Assembly: GCF_030817595.1 (NCBI RefSeq) | Contig: NZ_JAUSZN010000001.1 | Coordinates: 690,001-754,000 of the forward strand | Direction of reading: 5' to 3' | DNA length: 64,000 bases | Source: Neobacillus niacini | GTDB taxonomy: Bacteria > Bacillota > Bacilli > Bacillales > Cytobacillaceae | Shown here: piece by piece, positions 17,202-24,884 of the stretch | Numbering within the stretch: the first letter of the stretch is position 1 | How the letters are laid out: each line of letters opens with the position of its first letter | Position numbers and translations under genes: made by a program | The notes under the pieces: generated by a model | The model's database searches: none | What the model was told of the DNA's origin: nothing | Seen by the model: only the letters and a program-made list of their open reading frames with translations

Positions 17202-18413
17202 ATGATGAAATACAATTTTGATGAAATGGTCAATCGCCGAAATACCTATTCCTTAAAATGGGATGGCGAGGAGTTAATTAAGAATGCTGGCTTAACCGAA
17301 AGATACGATCATGAGACGATTCCTTTATTTACAGCCGATATGGATTTGCCTGTGGCGGAGCCAATAATAGAGGCACTGCATAAAACGGTGGATCATCGAA
17401 TTTTTGGGTACTCTGTCTTTCCAGATGAGTATTATCAATCCATTCAGCATTGGTTTACTAAGAGACATAACTGGGCAATTAAAAAGGAGGAAATTGTATT
17501 TAGTCCAGGAACCGTTCATGCCTTGAATGTAGCAGTTAAAGCCTTGACCAATCCTGGAGATGGAGTGATTATCCAACGACCGGTTTATCCTCCGTTTACT
17601 GCCGCCATCGAAGGAAATGGAAGAATCGTAAGAAATAATGCACTTAAATGTTCTGATGGATCCTACACAATTGACTTCGAAGATTTTGAAGAAAAAGCCA
17701 AGGAAGAAAACACAAAAATGTTTATCCTGTGCAACCCCCATAATCCGACAGGGAGAATCTTTACAGCAGAAGAATTGAAAAGGCTTTCCGATATTTGTGC
17801 CGAAAATAATGTCCTCATTGTTGCGGACGAAATACATGGAGACCTTGTCAGAAAGAATCAAACCTTTATTCCAATCGCAAAAATCGCGAGTCATACAAAT
17901 CATATAATCACTTGTACAGCGATTAATAAAACCTTTAATGTTGCCGGCCTTCATTGCACGAATGTGATTATCTCAAATCCAGAGATCAGGGAACTTTTCA
18001 GCCAGACAATGGGCTTTAACTTGCCATCTCCGTTTACGGTTTCAGCTCTGATTGCTGCTTACAATGAAGGAGAGGAATGGTTAGAGCAACTAAACCATTA
18101 TCTTGATGACACAATGGCGTTTGTGAAAGATTTCCTGGCAAAAAAAATGCCAACTGTAAAAGTAGAAATTCCTGAAGGAACTTACGTATTGTGGATGGAC
18201 TTTAGAGGGTATGGTCTATCGTCTAAGGAAGTTCACGATCGTATTTATAACAATGCCAACGTCTTACTGGAAGATGGAGAGATGTTTGGAGAAGAAGGGG
18301 GAGGTTTCCAAAGAATTTGCATTCCGTCACCTAGACCACTCATTAAAGAAGCACTGGAAAGAATCGCTGTGGCGTTTCAAGATGTTGAAGCTAAAAATCT
18401 ATTAAAAGCCTAA
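17202..18413 (+). CDS. PatB/MalY-type cystathionine beta-lyase (PLP)
   Basis: A 403-aa fold-type I PLP enzyme of the MalY/PatB group: MDLPVAEPI near the N-terminus, GTVHALNVAV cofactor-binding stretch, NPHNPTGR, VADEIHGDL, and Schiff-base lysine in AINKTFNVAGLH (about residue 240). These enzymes cleave C-S bonds of cystathionine or cysteine conjugates to give a thiol, pyruvate and ammonia. First gene of a four-gene plus-strand run with an amino-acid permease, an AhpD-like protein and RidA. GAGGAGG precedes tandem ATGs at 17202/17205. Confidence 0.87.
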   Translation: MMKYNFDEMVNRRNTYSLKWDGEELIKNAGLTERYDHETIPLFTADMDLPVAEPIIEALHKTVDHRIFGYSVFPDEYYQSIQHWFTKRHNWAIKKEEIVFSPGTVHALNVAVKALTNPGDGVIIQRPVYPPFTAAIEGNGRIVRNNALKCSDGSYTIDFEDFEEKAKEENTKMFILCNPHNPTGRIFTAEELKRLSDICAENNVLIVADEIHGDLVRKNQTFIPIAKIASHTNHIITCTAINKTFNVAGLHCTNVIISNPEIRELFSQTMGFNLPSPFTVSALIAAYNEGEEWLEQLNHYLDDTMAFVKDFLAKKMPTVKVEIPEGTYVLWMDFRGYGLSSKEVHDRIYNNANVLLEDGEMFGEEGGGFQRICIPSPRPLIKEALERIAVAFQDVEAKNLLKA

Positions 18414-18466
18414 AGAGTTGAATATCCGATTGCTATAGAATCCAATAGGGTCATACAAGGGGGAAA

Positions 18467-19849
18467 ATGGATATGGAAGAAAAGCAAATTGTAGTACATG
18501 CTCCGATAGAAGAACACAAAAATTCAACCAAAGATCTAAAAAGAGTTTTAGGCAGAGGAGATTTAATGTCCATTGCGGTTGGACAAATTATTGGAGCTGG
18601 GATTTTTGCATTGGCTGGAGTAGCTATCGGTATTACTGGTAAGTCAGTAAACATTGCGTTTATGATTGCTGCATTATTTGTTATTATTATTGCTTTTACA
18701 CAGATTTTAATTAGTGGAACGGTTCGATTGAGGGGTGGATTATATACACAAGCAGCACTTCTTGTTGGAAATAGATTTGCTGGATTTTACACCATTATCT
18801 ATATAGTAGCTAATCTTTCTATAGCCATGTATGCCTTATCCTTTGCTGATTATTTCTTAGCACTTGTTCCTGGATTAAATTCAAAATTAATCGCTATTAC
18901 AGTTCTAACCATTTTTTATTTAGCAAATTTATTTGGTGTAAAGGAAGCAGCTAAAGTACAACATTTTTTGGTTATTACTATGGCTTTAGCGTTAACCGTA
19001 TTCGTTGTATTCGGAATGCCGCAGATTAAGCCTGGCTATTTTTCAGGTTCAGATTTCATGCCAGGAGGGCTTATTGGATTGTTTTCAGCTGCTACATTGT
19101 TGACTTATGCAACATCTGGAGCTGTTTCTGTTATGAACTTTGGTGCAGAAGCGAAAAATCCAACAAAGGATATCCCATTTGTATTGATTGTTTCAACTGT
19201 CTTAGTTGCATTGTTCTATGCCCTTATGGCCACAGTTGCTGCCGGTGTAATGCCAATAACGGAAGTTGCAAATCAACCTTTAACTGTTGTAGCCTTAGAA
19301 ATTTTACCTTATCCGTTATATGTATTCTTTATTGTTGGTGGTGCCATGTTTGCATTGGCAACAACCCTAAATGCAACATTAGGATGGGTAACAAAACCAG
19401 TTCTTCAAGCTAGTGTTGACGGTTGGCTGCCACAAAAATTAGGAGCCATAAATGAAAAATATAAGACTCCGCATATTTTGTTAACCATCTTTTTTGTTTT
19501 AGGTTTAGTCCCGATTATTACGGGCTGGAATATAGGCGGAATTGCAAATTTCGCCCTTATCTTAGGTAACATTTTAAACCTTTTTCTTGCAATGGCCACT
19601 GTTAGATTGCCAAAGGTGGTTCCTGATTTATGGGAAAAGTCAAAATATCGGACATCAAAAGCTACTCTATGGACAATTAGTATTTTAGCCACATTAACAT
19701 CTGCTTTTCAAGTTTACTTAATAGTACCAAGTTTAAACACAACCTTAATAATTGGAAACATTATACTACTTATTCTTGCTACCTTATTTGCAGTTTGGAG
19801 ATACAATTCTGGTAAAGTCCAAATGGAAATAAGTTACGAAGAAAGTTAA
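18467..19849 (+). CDS. APC-family amino acid permease
   Basis: A 460-aa transporter with about twelve membrane helices and the APC first-helix signature SIAVGQIIGAGIFALAG (about residues 36-52). Likely imports the amino acid or cystathionine-type substrate of the lyase upstream; the substrate is inferred from context only. ATG 18467 or 18473 (spacing from AGGGGG favours 18473). It lies 53 bp after the lyase. Confidence 0.85.
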   Translation: MDMEEKQIVVHAPIEEHKNSTKDLKRVLGRGDLMSIAVGQIIGAGIFALAGVAIGITGKSVNIAFMIAALFVIIIAFTQILISGTVRLRGGLYTQAALLVGNRFAGFYTIIYIVANLSIAMYALSFADYFLALVPGLNSKLIAITVLTIFYLANLFGVKEAAKVQHFLVITMALALTVFVVFGMPQIKPGYFSGSDFMPGGLIGLFSAATLLTYATSGAVSVMNFGAEAKNPTKDIPFVLIVSTVLVALFYALMATVAAGVMPITEVANQPLTVVALEILPYPLYVFFIVGGAMFALATTLNATLGWVTKPVLQASVDGWLPQKLGAINEKYKTPHILLTIFFVLGLVPIITGWNIGGIANFALILGNILNLFLAMATVRLPKVVPDLWEKSKYRTSKATLWTISILATLTSAFQVYLIVPSLNTTLIIGNIILLILATLFAVWRYNSGKVQMEISYEES

Positions 19850-19878
19850 ATATACAGTACCATATTGGAGGGAATGTA

Positions 19879-20535
19879 ATGACACAGAATAGTTTATATC
19901 AAAAATCAAATATTCGGAGATTGCAAGAATTAGCAAAGCTTGCTCCGGATACATTTAAAGCTTTTGCAGAATTTGATAAATTAGCGCTTGCGGACGGGCT
20001 TATTCCTAGAAAAACGAAGGAACTAATTGCTGTGGCCGTTGCCCATGTAACTGGCTGCGCCTATTGTATTGACGCTCATGTTTCGGCCGCAAAAAGATTA
20101 GAAGCCTCAAAAGAAGAAATGTTTGAAGCCATTATGGTGGCCACCGCTTTAAAGGCGGGATCTGCCATGGCCCATGGGCTGAACGCTTTGCAAGCATTTG
20201 ATGGGGACAATCAAGACGATTTGTATACCAAAACCAATATGGCCCGATTTATGGATTTTAATGAATTAAGTCCCGAAGCATTTTCTGCATTTAATCAATT
20301 TGATAGAGAAGCACTGAAGCCAGGACTATTAAGCAGAAAAGAGAAAGAATTAATCGCCATTGCGGTCGCCCATGTAACCGGCTGCCCATATTGCATTGAA
20401 GTCCATACAAAGAATTTAAAGAAATTAGGGGTTCCACGCGAAGAGCTGGCAGAAGCCATATTCGTAGCCACCGCCCTAAAAGCCGGCTCAGCCCTAGCAC
20501 ACAGCGTCAATGCACTAAATGCTTACGATTTTTAA
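19879..20535 (+). CDS. Two-domain AhpD/carboxymuconolactone decarboxylase-like protein
   Basis: A 218-aa protein made of two similar CMD domains in tandem, each with the AhpD redox motif: HVTGCAYCIDAH (about residues 55-66) and HVTGCPYCIEVH (about 164-175). Typical AhpD-type proteins hold one such domain of about 110-180 aa, so this is an internal duplication. The paired Cys-x-x-Cys and His suit thiol peroxidase chemistry, which fits a thiol-releasing lyase in the same operon. RBS TTGGAGGG precedes the ATG. Confidence 0.85.
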   Translation: MTQNSLYQKSNIRRLQELAKLAPDTFKAFAEFDKLALADGLIPRKTKELIAVAVAHVTGCAYCIDAHVSAAKRLEASKEEMFEAIMVATALKAGSAMAHGLNALQAFDGDNQDDLYTKTNMARFMDFNELSPEAFSAFNQFDREALKPGLLSRKEKELIAIAVAHVTGCPYCIEVHTKNLKKLGVPREELAEAIFVATALKAGSALAHSVNALNAYDF

Positions 20536-20618
20536 GTTTAGAGGTTTAGCCGCGGGGACGGTTCTTGCGGCGAAATCAGAGGATAAATAGAAGAAATTGA
20601 GATGGAGGAAAGAACATC

Positions 20619-20993
20619 ATGCAAACAATTTTCACAGAAAAGGCCCCAAAAGCGATTGGACCATATTCTCAAGCAGTTGAAGCAGGAAATTTATTATTCC
20701 TTTCTGGGCAAATTCCTGTTGACCCTAAAACAAATGAAGTAGTGGAAAATGATATAGAAGTTCAAACGAACCAAGTGATGAAGAATATAAAGGCTATTTT
20801 AGAAAGCCAACAACTTTCAGTCAATAACATAGTAAAAACAACTATTTTTCTAAAAGACATGAACCAATTTGCCGTTGTCAATGAGGAGTATGGGAAGCAT
20901 TTGGGAGACCATCGCCCTGCTCGTTCTACCGTAGAGATCAGCCGTCTTCCAAAAGACGTCCTCATTGAAATTGAGGTTATTGCATTCAAATAA
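20619..20993 (+). CDS. ridA: RidA-family reactive enamine/imine deaminase
   Basis: A 124-aa YjgF/RidA protein: [16 protein letters not shown] at residues 7-22, the ligand-binding Arg in [15 protein letters not shown] (about 100), and the terminal IEVIAF. RidA hydrolyses 2-aminoacrylate and similar products of PLP lyases, which matches the lyase at the head of this operon. RBS ATGGAGG. Confidence 0.92.
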   Translation: MQTIFTEKAPKAIGPYSQAVEAGNLLFLSGQIPVDPKTNEVVENDIEVQTNQVMKNIKAILESQQLSVNNIVKTTIFLKDMNQFAVVNEEYGKHLGDHRPARSTVEISRLPKDVLIEIEVIAFK

Positions 20994-21055
20994 TAACAGT
21001 GCCTGTCATGCCCTAAATAATCACAAGGAATTCGGCAAAATGTGGGTAGTGACAC

Positions 21056-21680
21056 TTATTTAAGATTGTTTCTCAAAATGTGATTAACTATTTAATCCAT
21101 AGCTTTGAAAAAGCTGGTACTAATATGCTTGTTCTAGGTTTGTTTTCACTGATGAGTTTGATAGGTTTCTTCATAGGTGGGGATATGATGATTGTCTTTG
21201 TCATACTAGGTGTGATCTTGACAAAGAAGTTGAGATTAGATCCTATAAGTGCCTTGGCAGTCACCTTTTTACTACTGTTTTTAGCCCGTTCAGTTGTCCC
21301 AACAGGCGAAGCGTTAATTGGTCAGATGTTCTCTAACGGGGTACCACTTTATTCAGGCTACGGTGGCAGGACCATTATATTTCTTATTTACTTAGTCATT
21401 TCCGCCATTTATGTTATGTTCTATACAAGAAGGGGTGTGAGAGATCCTTCCAAGCCTGCTATGAATAATGATGATTGGTTAAAGGAATTAGATGATTTCA
21501 CTACTTCTGTGAAAGTAGAAAAAGTAAAATGGCAAGATGTATTGTTCTTATATTAGTGATTGTTGCCCCTAACATAATGGCAATTTTAAATACCATTTAC
21601 AAATGGACAACATTGTATGGAAGCAAAGTGGTGATCACTTGCTTCCTTATAAGAGAAAAAGCTCAAGTGATATGATTAAT
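21056..21680 (+). pseudogene. Truncated YfcC/C4-dicarboxylate-carrier-like permease
   Basis: Residues such as LSLIGFFIGGDMMIVFVILG, RLDPISALAV, VPTGEALIGQMF, and PLYSGYGGRTIIFLIYLVIS resemble the middle of YfcC-type basic amino acid/dipeptide permeases (normally about 460 aa). The frame has no real start, begins in a foreign-looking stretch, and ends at 21556, after which the neighbouring frame continues VIVAPNIMAILN. A deletion remnant, perhaps once part of the operon above. Confidence 0.5.
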
Positions 21681-21891
21681 GCTTTTTCAAAAGCGTACAA
21701 GATATAGTAATTGTTTCCATCGTGATTATTTTGATTAAGGTAGTAAAAAAACAGAGAAATAACAAAATTATCCCTTAATCGTAACGTAGAACAGTGAATA
21801 GGTAATTACAAATAGTCCCTCGCCCATTTGGGTTGGAGGCACTATTTAGTAATTTAAGATAAATAAGCCCATTTAATGTGAACTTTGTGAA
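21681..21891. other. Intergenic region with one inverted repeat
   Basis: AT-rich non-coding sequence. At 21810-21851 AATAGTCCCTC and GAGGCACTATT form an imperfect stem around CCCATTTGGG; no T run follows. Nothing else seen. Confidence 0.4.
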
Positions 21892-21965
21892 TAACTTCAC
21901 TTAAACTAATGGGTGCGTTAGATTAAAAAAGGATCGTCAAAGAGGCGGTCAATTTTTTAACAGAA
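21892..21965 (+). repeat. Dispersed palindromic element, copy 12 (left half plus centre)
   Basis: Left flank TTTGTGAATAACTTCACTTA, AAACTAATGGGTGCG, then the hairpin GGATCGTCAAAGAGGCGGTC with a T run. No right half follows. Confidence 0.7.
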
Positions 21966-21984
21966 TCTTAGAAATGACTACCAT

Positions 21985-22012
21985 CGATAGAACTTTTTCT
22001 ATCGGTTTTTTT
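21985..22012 (+). terminator. Intrinsic terminator
   Basis: CGATAGAA / TTCTATCG, 4-nt loop, followed by GTTTTTTT. Confidence 0.8.
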
Positions 22013-22089
22013 ATTTCTTGATAGGATTTTGTAATAACAGACGTATTAATAGGTAGGTACCGAATAACAAATGGAGGAGAGGTTGAAAA

Positions 22090-22620
22090 TTGAGGGTTAC
22101 TGACGAAAATGTTGTTCAACAAATAAAGTTAAAAAATGAAAAAACTTTACCCTACCTTATAAAGACATACGGTGGTCTGCTCAATGCGATTATTCGAAGA
22201 CATCTAAACGGAAATCAACAAGATATGGAGGAATGCTTTGGAGATGTATTAGTTTCTATCTGGTTCCATATTGATTCATTTGATCCATCAAAAAATGAAT
22301 TTAATCAATGGATCGCTGCTATTGCCAGATACCGTTCAATTGATTATATGCGTAAATCCGTTAAATTAAAGCAGCATATGAGTAAGTATGAGTTTGATGA
22401 AAGAATTTCTGGTCAACCAAGTTCAAAGACACTCGAAATATCCAGTTTGTTAAAGGAACTTACCGATACCGAACGCACAATCTTTGAAAAATATTATGTT
22501 GAAGGTGTTCCAAGTAAAGAAATTGCGAATGAATTTCAAGCAAAGGAATCCTGGGTGCATAATAAGCTTTCAAGGGGCAGAAAGAAATTGAAAACCATTT
22601 TATTGAAAAATGAGGTGTAA
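22090..22620 (+). CDS. ECF-type sigma-70 family RNA polymerase sigma factor
   Basis: A 176-aa sigma factor. Region 2 lies at about residues 23-95 (DMEECFGDVLVSIWFHIDSFD, FNQWIAAIARYRSIDYMR) and region 4 at about 115-170 (LTDTERTIFEKYYVEGVPSKEIANEF, WVHNKLSRGRKKLK). Start is TTG with GGAGAGG 7 nt upstream. The stop overlaps the start of its anti-sigma partner by one base (TAATG), so the two are translationally coupled. Confidence 0.92.
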   Translation: MRVTDENVVQQIKLKNEKTLPYLIKTYGGLLNAIIRRHLNGNQQDMEECFGDVLVSIWFHIDSFDPSKNEFNQWIAAIARYRSIDYMRKSVKLKQHMSKYEFDERISGQPSSKTLEISSLLKELTDTERTIFEKYYVEGVPSKEIANEFQAKESWVHNKLSRGRKKLKTILLKNEV

Positions 22621-23615
22621 TGGAGATGTCAATTTTTAAAGCATTGAATGATGTAAGGTTAGATATAAGTGAATTTGATGAACTTCCACTTTCAGAGTCT
22701 GAACAAAAACGTATTTTAAAGAATGTTCAAACCAAGATTCATCCAAGAAAACAAAAACAAAAATGGTTAGGTATAGGTGCTGCCGTTGTTGCAGCTTGCG
22801 CCCTAAGTTTAGCATTAACAATTGATAAAGGAACAATAGCAAATATGCCCTTTGTTAGTGAGCCTATTGAAAAATATATAAACGAAATTGATATTCCCGA
22901 TTATTCTTCTTATAAGACGACAATTGGAGAAATGAAAGAAAATTCAATTGGAAAATTAACATTAAATGAAGTAATGATAGACCACCAAAAACTATTTTTA
23001 AGTGCTACATTTGAGCCAGCAGATGGGGTAAAGTTTGATTATCAAACTTTTATCAAACCAACGATTAAAGTGAATGGACGAGAGTACGAGGTTACAACAG
23101 GAGGTCAATCTATCGAATTGAATGAATCTATGTTTACAATTTATAATGATATTAATTTTAGTGAAGAGATTACAAGTGATGAAGTAAATATTGAAATTAG
23201 TTATGATTCAATGAGATACCATTTAGAAGATGAACAAATAATTAAACAGCCGTGGAAATTTGACGTTAAAGTGTCTCAGGCTAATTTACTAGCAGAGAAA
23301 AAAGTATATGAAATGGATCAAACCATTACTTTAAATAACGGAGAACTTGTTACTATTGAAAAGGTGGTAACTACCCCTATTTCAACAACGATCTATTACG
23401 ATTTATCACAAAGCTCAAGTGAGAATATTTACTTTAATATCCAAACTGAAGATGGTAAACAAAAAGAATCCCATATGTCAGCTTTTACATCAAATAAGTC
23501 GGGTAATGTATCGGTTATACGCTTTAACGGATTAACTATAACGGATACAAAAATTTTCTTAATAGCTCGAAATTCTGAAAATAAACTATTAAGCAACCCT
23601 ATTCCTATTAATTAA
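22620..23615 (+). CDS. DUF4179-type anti-sigma factor
   Basis: A 331-aa single-pass protein: cytoplasmic head (about residues 1-45), one membrane helix (WLGIGAAVVAACALSLALTI, about 49-68), then a large extracellular domain of the DUF4179 kind. Such proteins hold the ECF sigma factor encoded just before them until an outside signal arrives. GAGGTG lies before the overlapping ATG at 22620; ATG 22626 is an alternative. Confidence 0.82.
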   Translation: MEMSIFKALNDVRLDISEFDELPLSESEQKRILKNVQTKIHPRKQKQKWLGIGAAVVAACALSLALTIDKGTIANMPFVSEPIEKYINEIDIPDYSSYKTTIGEMKENSIGKLTLNEVMIDHQKLFLSATFEPADGVKFDYQTFIKPTIKVNGREYEVTTGGQSIELNESMFTIYNDINFSEEITSDEVNIEISYDSMRYHLEDEQIIKQPWKFDVKVSQANLLAEKKVYEMDQTITLNNGELVTIEKVVTTPISTTIYYDLSQSSSENIYFNIQTEDGKQKESHMSAFTSNKSGNVSVIRFNGLTITDTKIFLIARNSENKLLSNPIPIN

Positions 23616-23679
23616 ATTGGCGGGTACAGGAATAATTTTTGTAATATGAGGAACGTTTTTTTACAATTACTCCTAAATA

Positions 23680-23798
23680 CGGGCTTGAGTAAATAAGGGG
23701 TCGTCATTTGACGGTCCTTAATTGCACCAGTAACATTATGGAACTAACGGGGGGCTTTAGTTGAAGAAAGCCACTGATTTTTATCAGTGGCTTTTTTG
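23680..23798 (+). repeat. Dispersed palindromic element, copies 13a/13b (left halves)
   Basis: 13a (23687-23725) is a degenerate GGGCTTGAGTAAATAAGG piece with hairpin GTCGTCATTTGACGG. 13b (23736-23798) is ATGGAACTAACGGGGGGC, TTTAGTTGAAG and then a strong terminator hairpin. Its right half appears only at 24199, beyond a minus-strand gene. Confidence 0.65.
23768..23798. terminator. Intrinsic terminator (centre of element 13b)
   Basis: AAGCCACTGA / TCAGTGGCTT, 6-nt loop, TTTTTTG tail on the plus strand. Confidence 0.85.
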
Positions 23799-23852
23799 TT
23801 TGTTTAATGGAAGACCTTTACGATGAACTATTTATTCAATCACGGCGGAACT

Positions 23853-24077
23853 CTAGTTACTTAATTCCATTAATAATTCGTGGACAATGTGTTGTTCAAA
23901 ATCCTTTGGTTTATCCAATAGTATCCCTCTTTTTGATGCAGCTGCAATTATTAGTCCTAATTCATAGTACATGTTTTTAGAAACTAATCCTTTTGAAATC
24001 ATTTTCTTCACTTCATAATAAAATTGAATCAAAAAATCACTTGGTAATTTTTCATACAAAGACATTTTTGAAAACAC
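23853..24077 (-). CDS. Small hypothetical protein (74 aa)
   Basis: A soluble helical protein starting MFSKMSLYEKLPSDFLIQFY, with KGLVSKNMYYELGLIIAAAS in the middle. I do not recognise a named family. GTG start with AGGA 7 nt upstream. It is one of the few minus-strand genes in the array and lies between a left half (13b) and a right half (14) of the palindromic element, just as the recombinase lies between 9b and 10. Confidence 0.55.
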   Translation of the reverse strand: MFSKMSLYEKLPSDFLIQFYYEVKKMISKGLVSKNMYYELGLIIAAASKRGILLDKPKDFEQHIVHELLMELSN

Positions 24078-24082
24078 TTACT

Positions 24083-24108
24083 ATTCCTACTGTTCTAATA
24101 GGAATAAT
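24083..24108. promoter_or_regulatory. Inverted repeat upstream of the 74-aa gene
   Basis: TATTCCTA / TAGGAATA arms around ACTGTTC(TA), immediately 5' of the GTG; a possible operator or SD-masking stem. Confidence 0.4.
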
Positions 24109-24198
24109 ATCAATTAAAACTGAAATTGAAAAGAGTTTTTCGCCAGATTCATAAATTTGTTATTTTATTACAGATACGTTTGTCAATACTGCTTTAAT

Positions 24199-24234
24199 CT
24201 TGTTGACTTAACGGGCAGGATAGTTTAACAAGAA
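24199..24234 (+). repeat. Dispersed palindromic element, copy 14 (right half)
   Basis: CTTGTTGACTTAACGGGCAG then GATAGTTTAACAAG: a right-half site with inverted arms around ACGGGCAGG. Confidence 0.72.
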
Positions 24235-24298
24235 AAAATAATAATAAGATTTAGTTAGAGGAATGTTATAAAAAACATTCAGAAGGAAGTTGATATAT

Positions 24299-24778
24299 AT
24301 GGGTAATAAAAAGACATTTGCTTTAGCGATGTTAATCGTTCCTTGGCTAACTGTTCCTTTCATGGGGAAAAAATCATTTTTTAGGTTTTTACCTGTAGCA
24401 AGTTTTGTTAATTTATTCATAAGTGTGTTAAGTGTAATTGCTAATAAGAAAAAATGGTGGGTAAATAAAAATCCTATATCTCCCGGTTTTGTAGATTTTA
24501 CATATATATTAGGTCCTTATTTTGTAGCCACACTATGGGTATTTAAACTAACATACGGCAATTTTTTCAAATATTTAATTACAAATATGGTAATAGATGC
24601 TATTTGTGCTTATCCGTTTGGTCAAATATGGGAAAAGGTAGGGGTATTTAAATTTAAAAAGTTGAATCATACTATTTGGTATTTTATATGTGTGTCACTA
24701 GCAATTATTATTTATGGGTATCAGTATATAGTGGAAAAATCTATTATGAAGGTAAATAAACCCCAATCAGATTTTTAA
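24299..24778 (+). CDS. Small multi-pass membrane protein, paralog of 14223-14687
   Basis: A 159-aa protein with four to five hydrophobic helices (LAMLIVPWLTVPFM, FLPVASFVNLFISVLSVI, ILGPYFVATLWVF, FICVSLAIIIYGYQYIV). It shares the layout and several motifs with the cassette gene at 14223. Function unknown. ATG 24299 is preferred over TTG 24290 because AAGGAAG lies 9 nt upstream of it. Single-gene unit between element copies 14 and 15. Confidence 0.65.
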   Translation: MGNKKTFALAMLIVPWLTVPFMGKKSFFRFLPVASFVNLFISVLSVIANKKKWWVNKNPISPGFVDFTYILGPYFVATLWVFKLTYGNFFKYLITNMVIDAICAYPFGQIWEKVGVFKFKKLNHTIWYFICVSLAIIIYGYQYIVEKSIMKVNKPQSDF

Positions 24779-24799
24779 TTAGCATTTAAATTTTTCAGT

Positions 24800-24884
24800 T
24801 CTTCAACTAACGGGTGCAATAGTTTAAGATCATCAGCTGCTTCGGCGGCTTTTTTACTTGTTAAACTAACGAAGCAGTTTAGTT
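24800..24884 (+). repeat. Dispersed palindromic element, copy 15, interrupted by the intron
   Basis: TCTTCAACTAACGGGTGC left half, hairpin CAGCTGCTTCGGCGGCTTTT, right half CTTGTTAAACTAACGAAGCAG then TTTAGTT, at which point the group II intron begins. The usual GAACAAG end is not seen next to it. Confidence 0.78.

Noticed and set aside
17325..17954. 209-aa minus-strand ORF inside the lyase gene
   Set aside because: Antisense shadow of a gene with complete PLP-enzyme motifs; no RBS.
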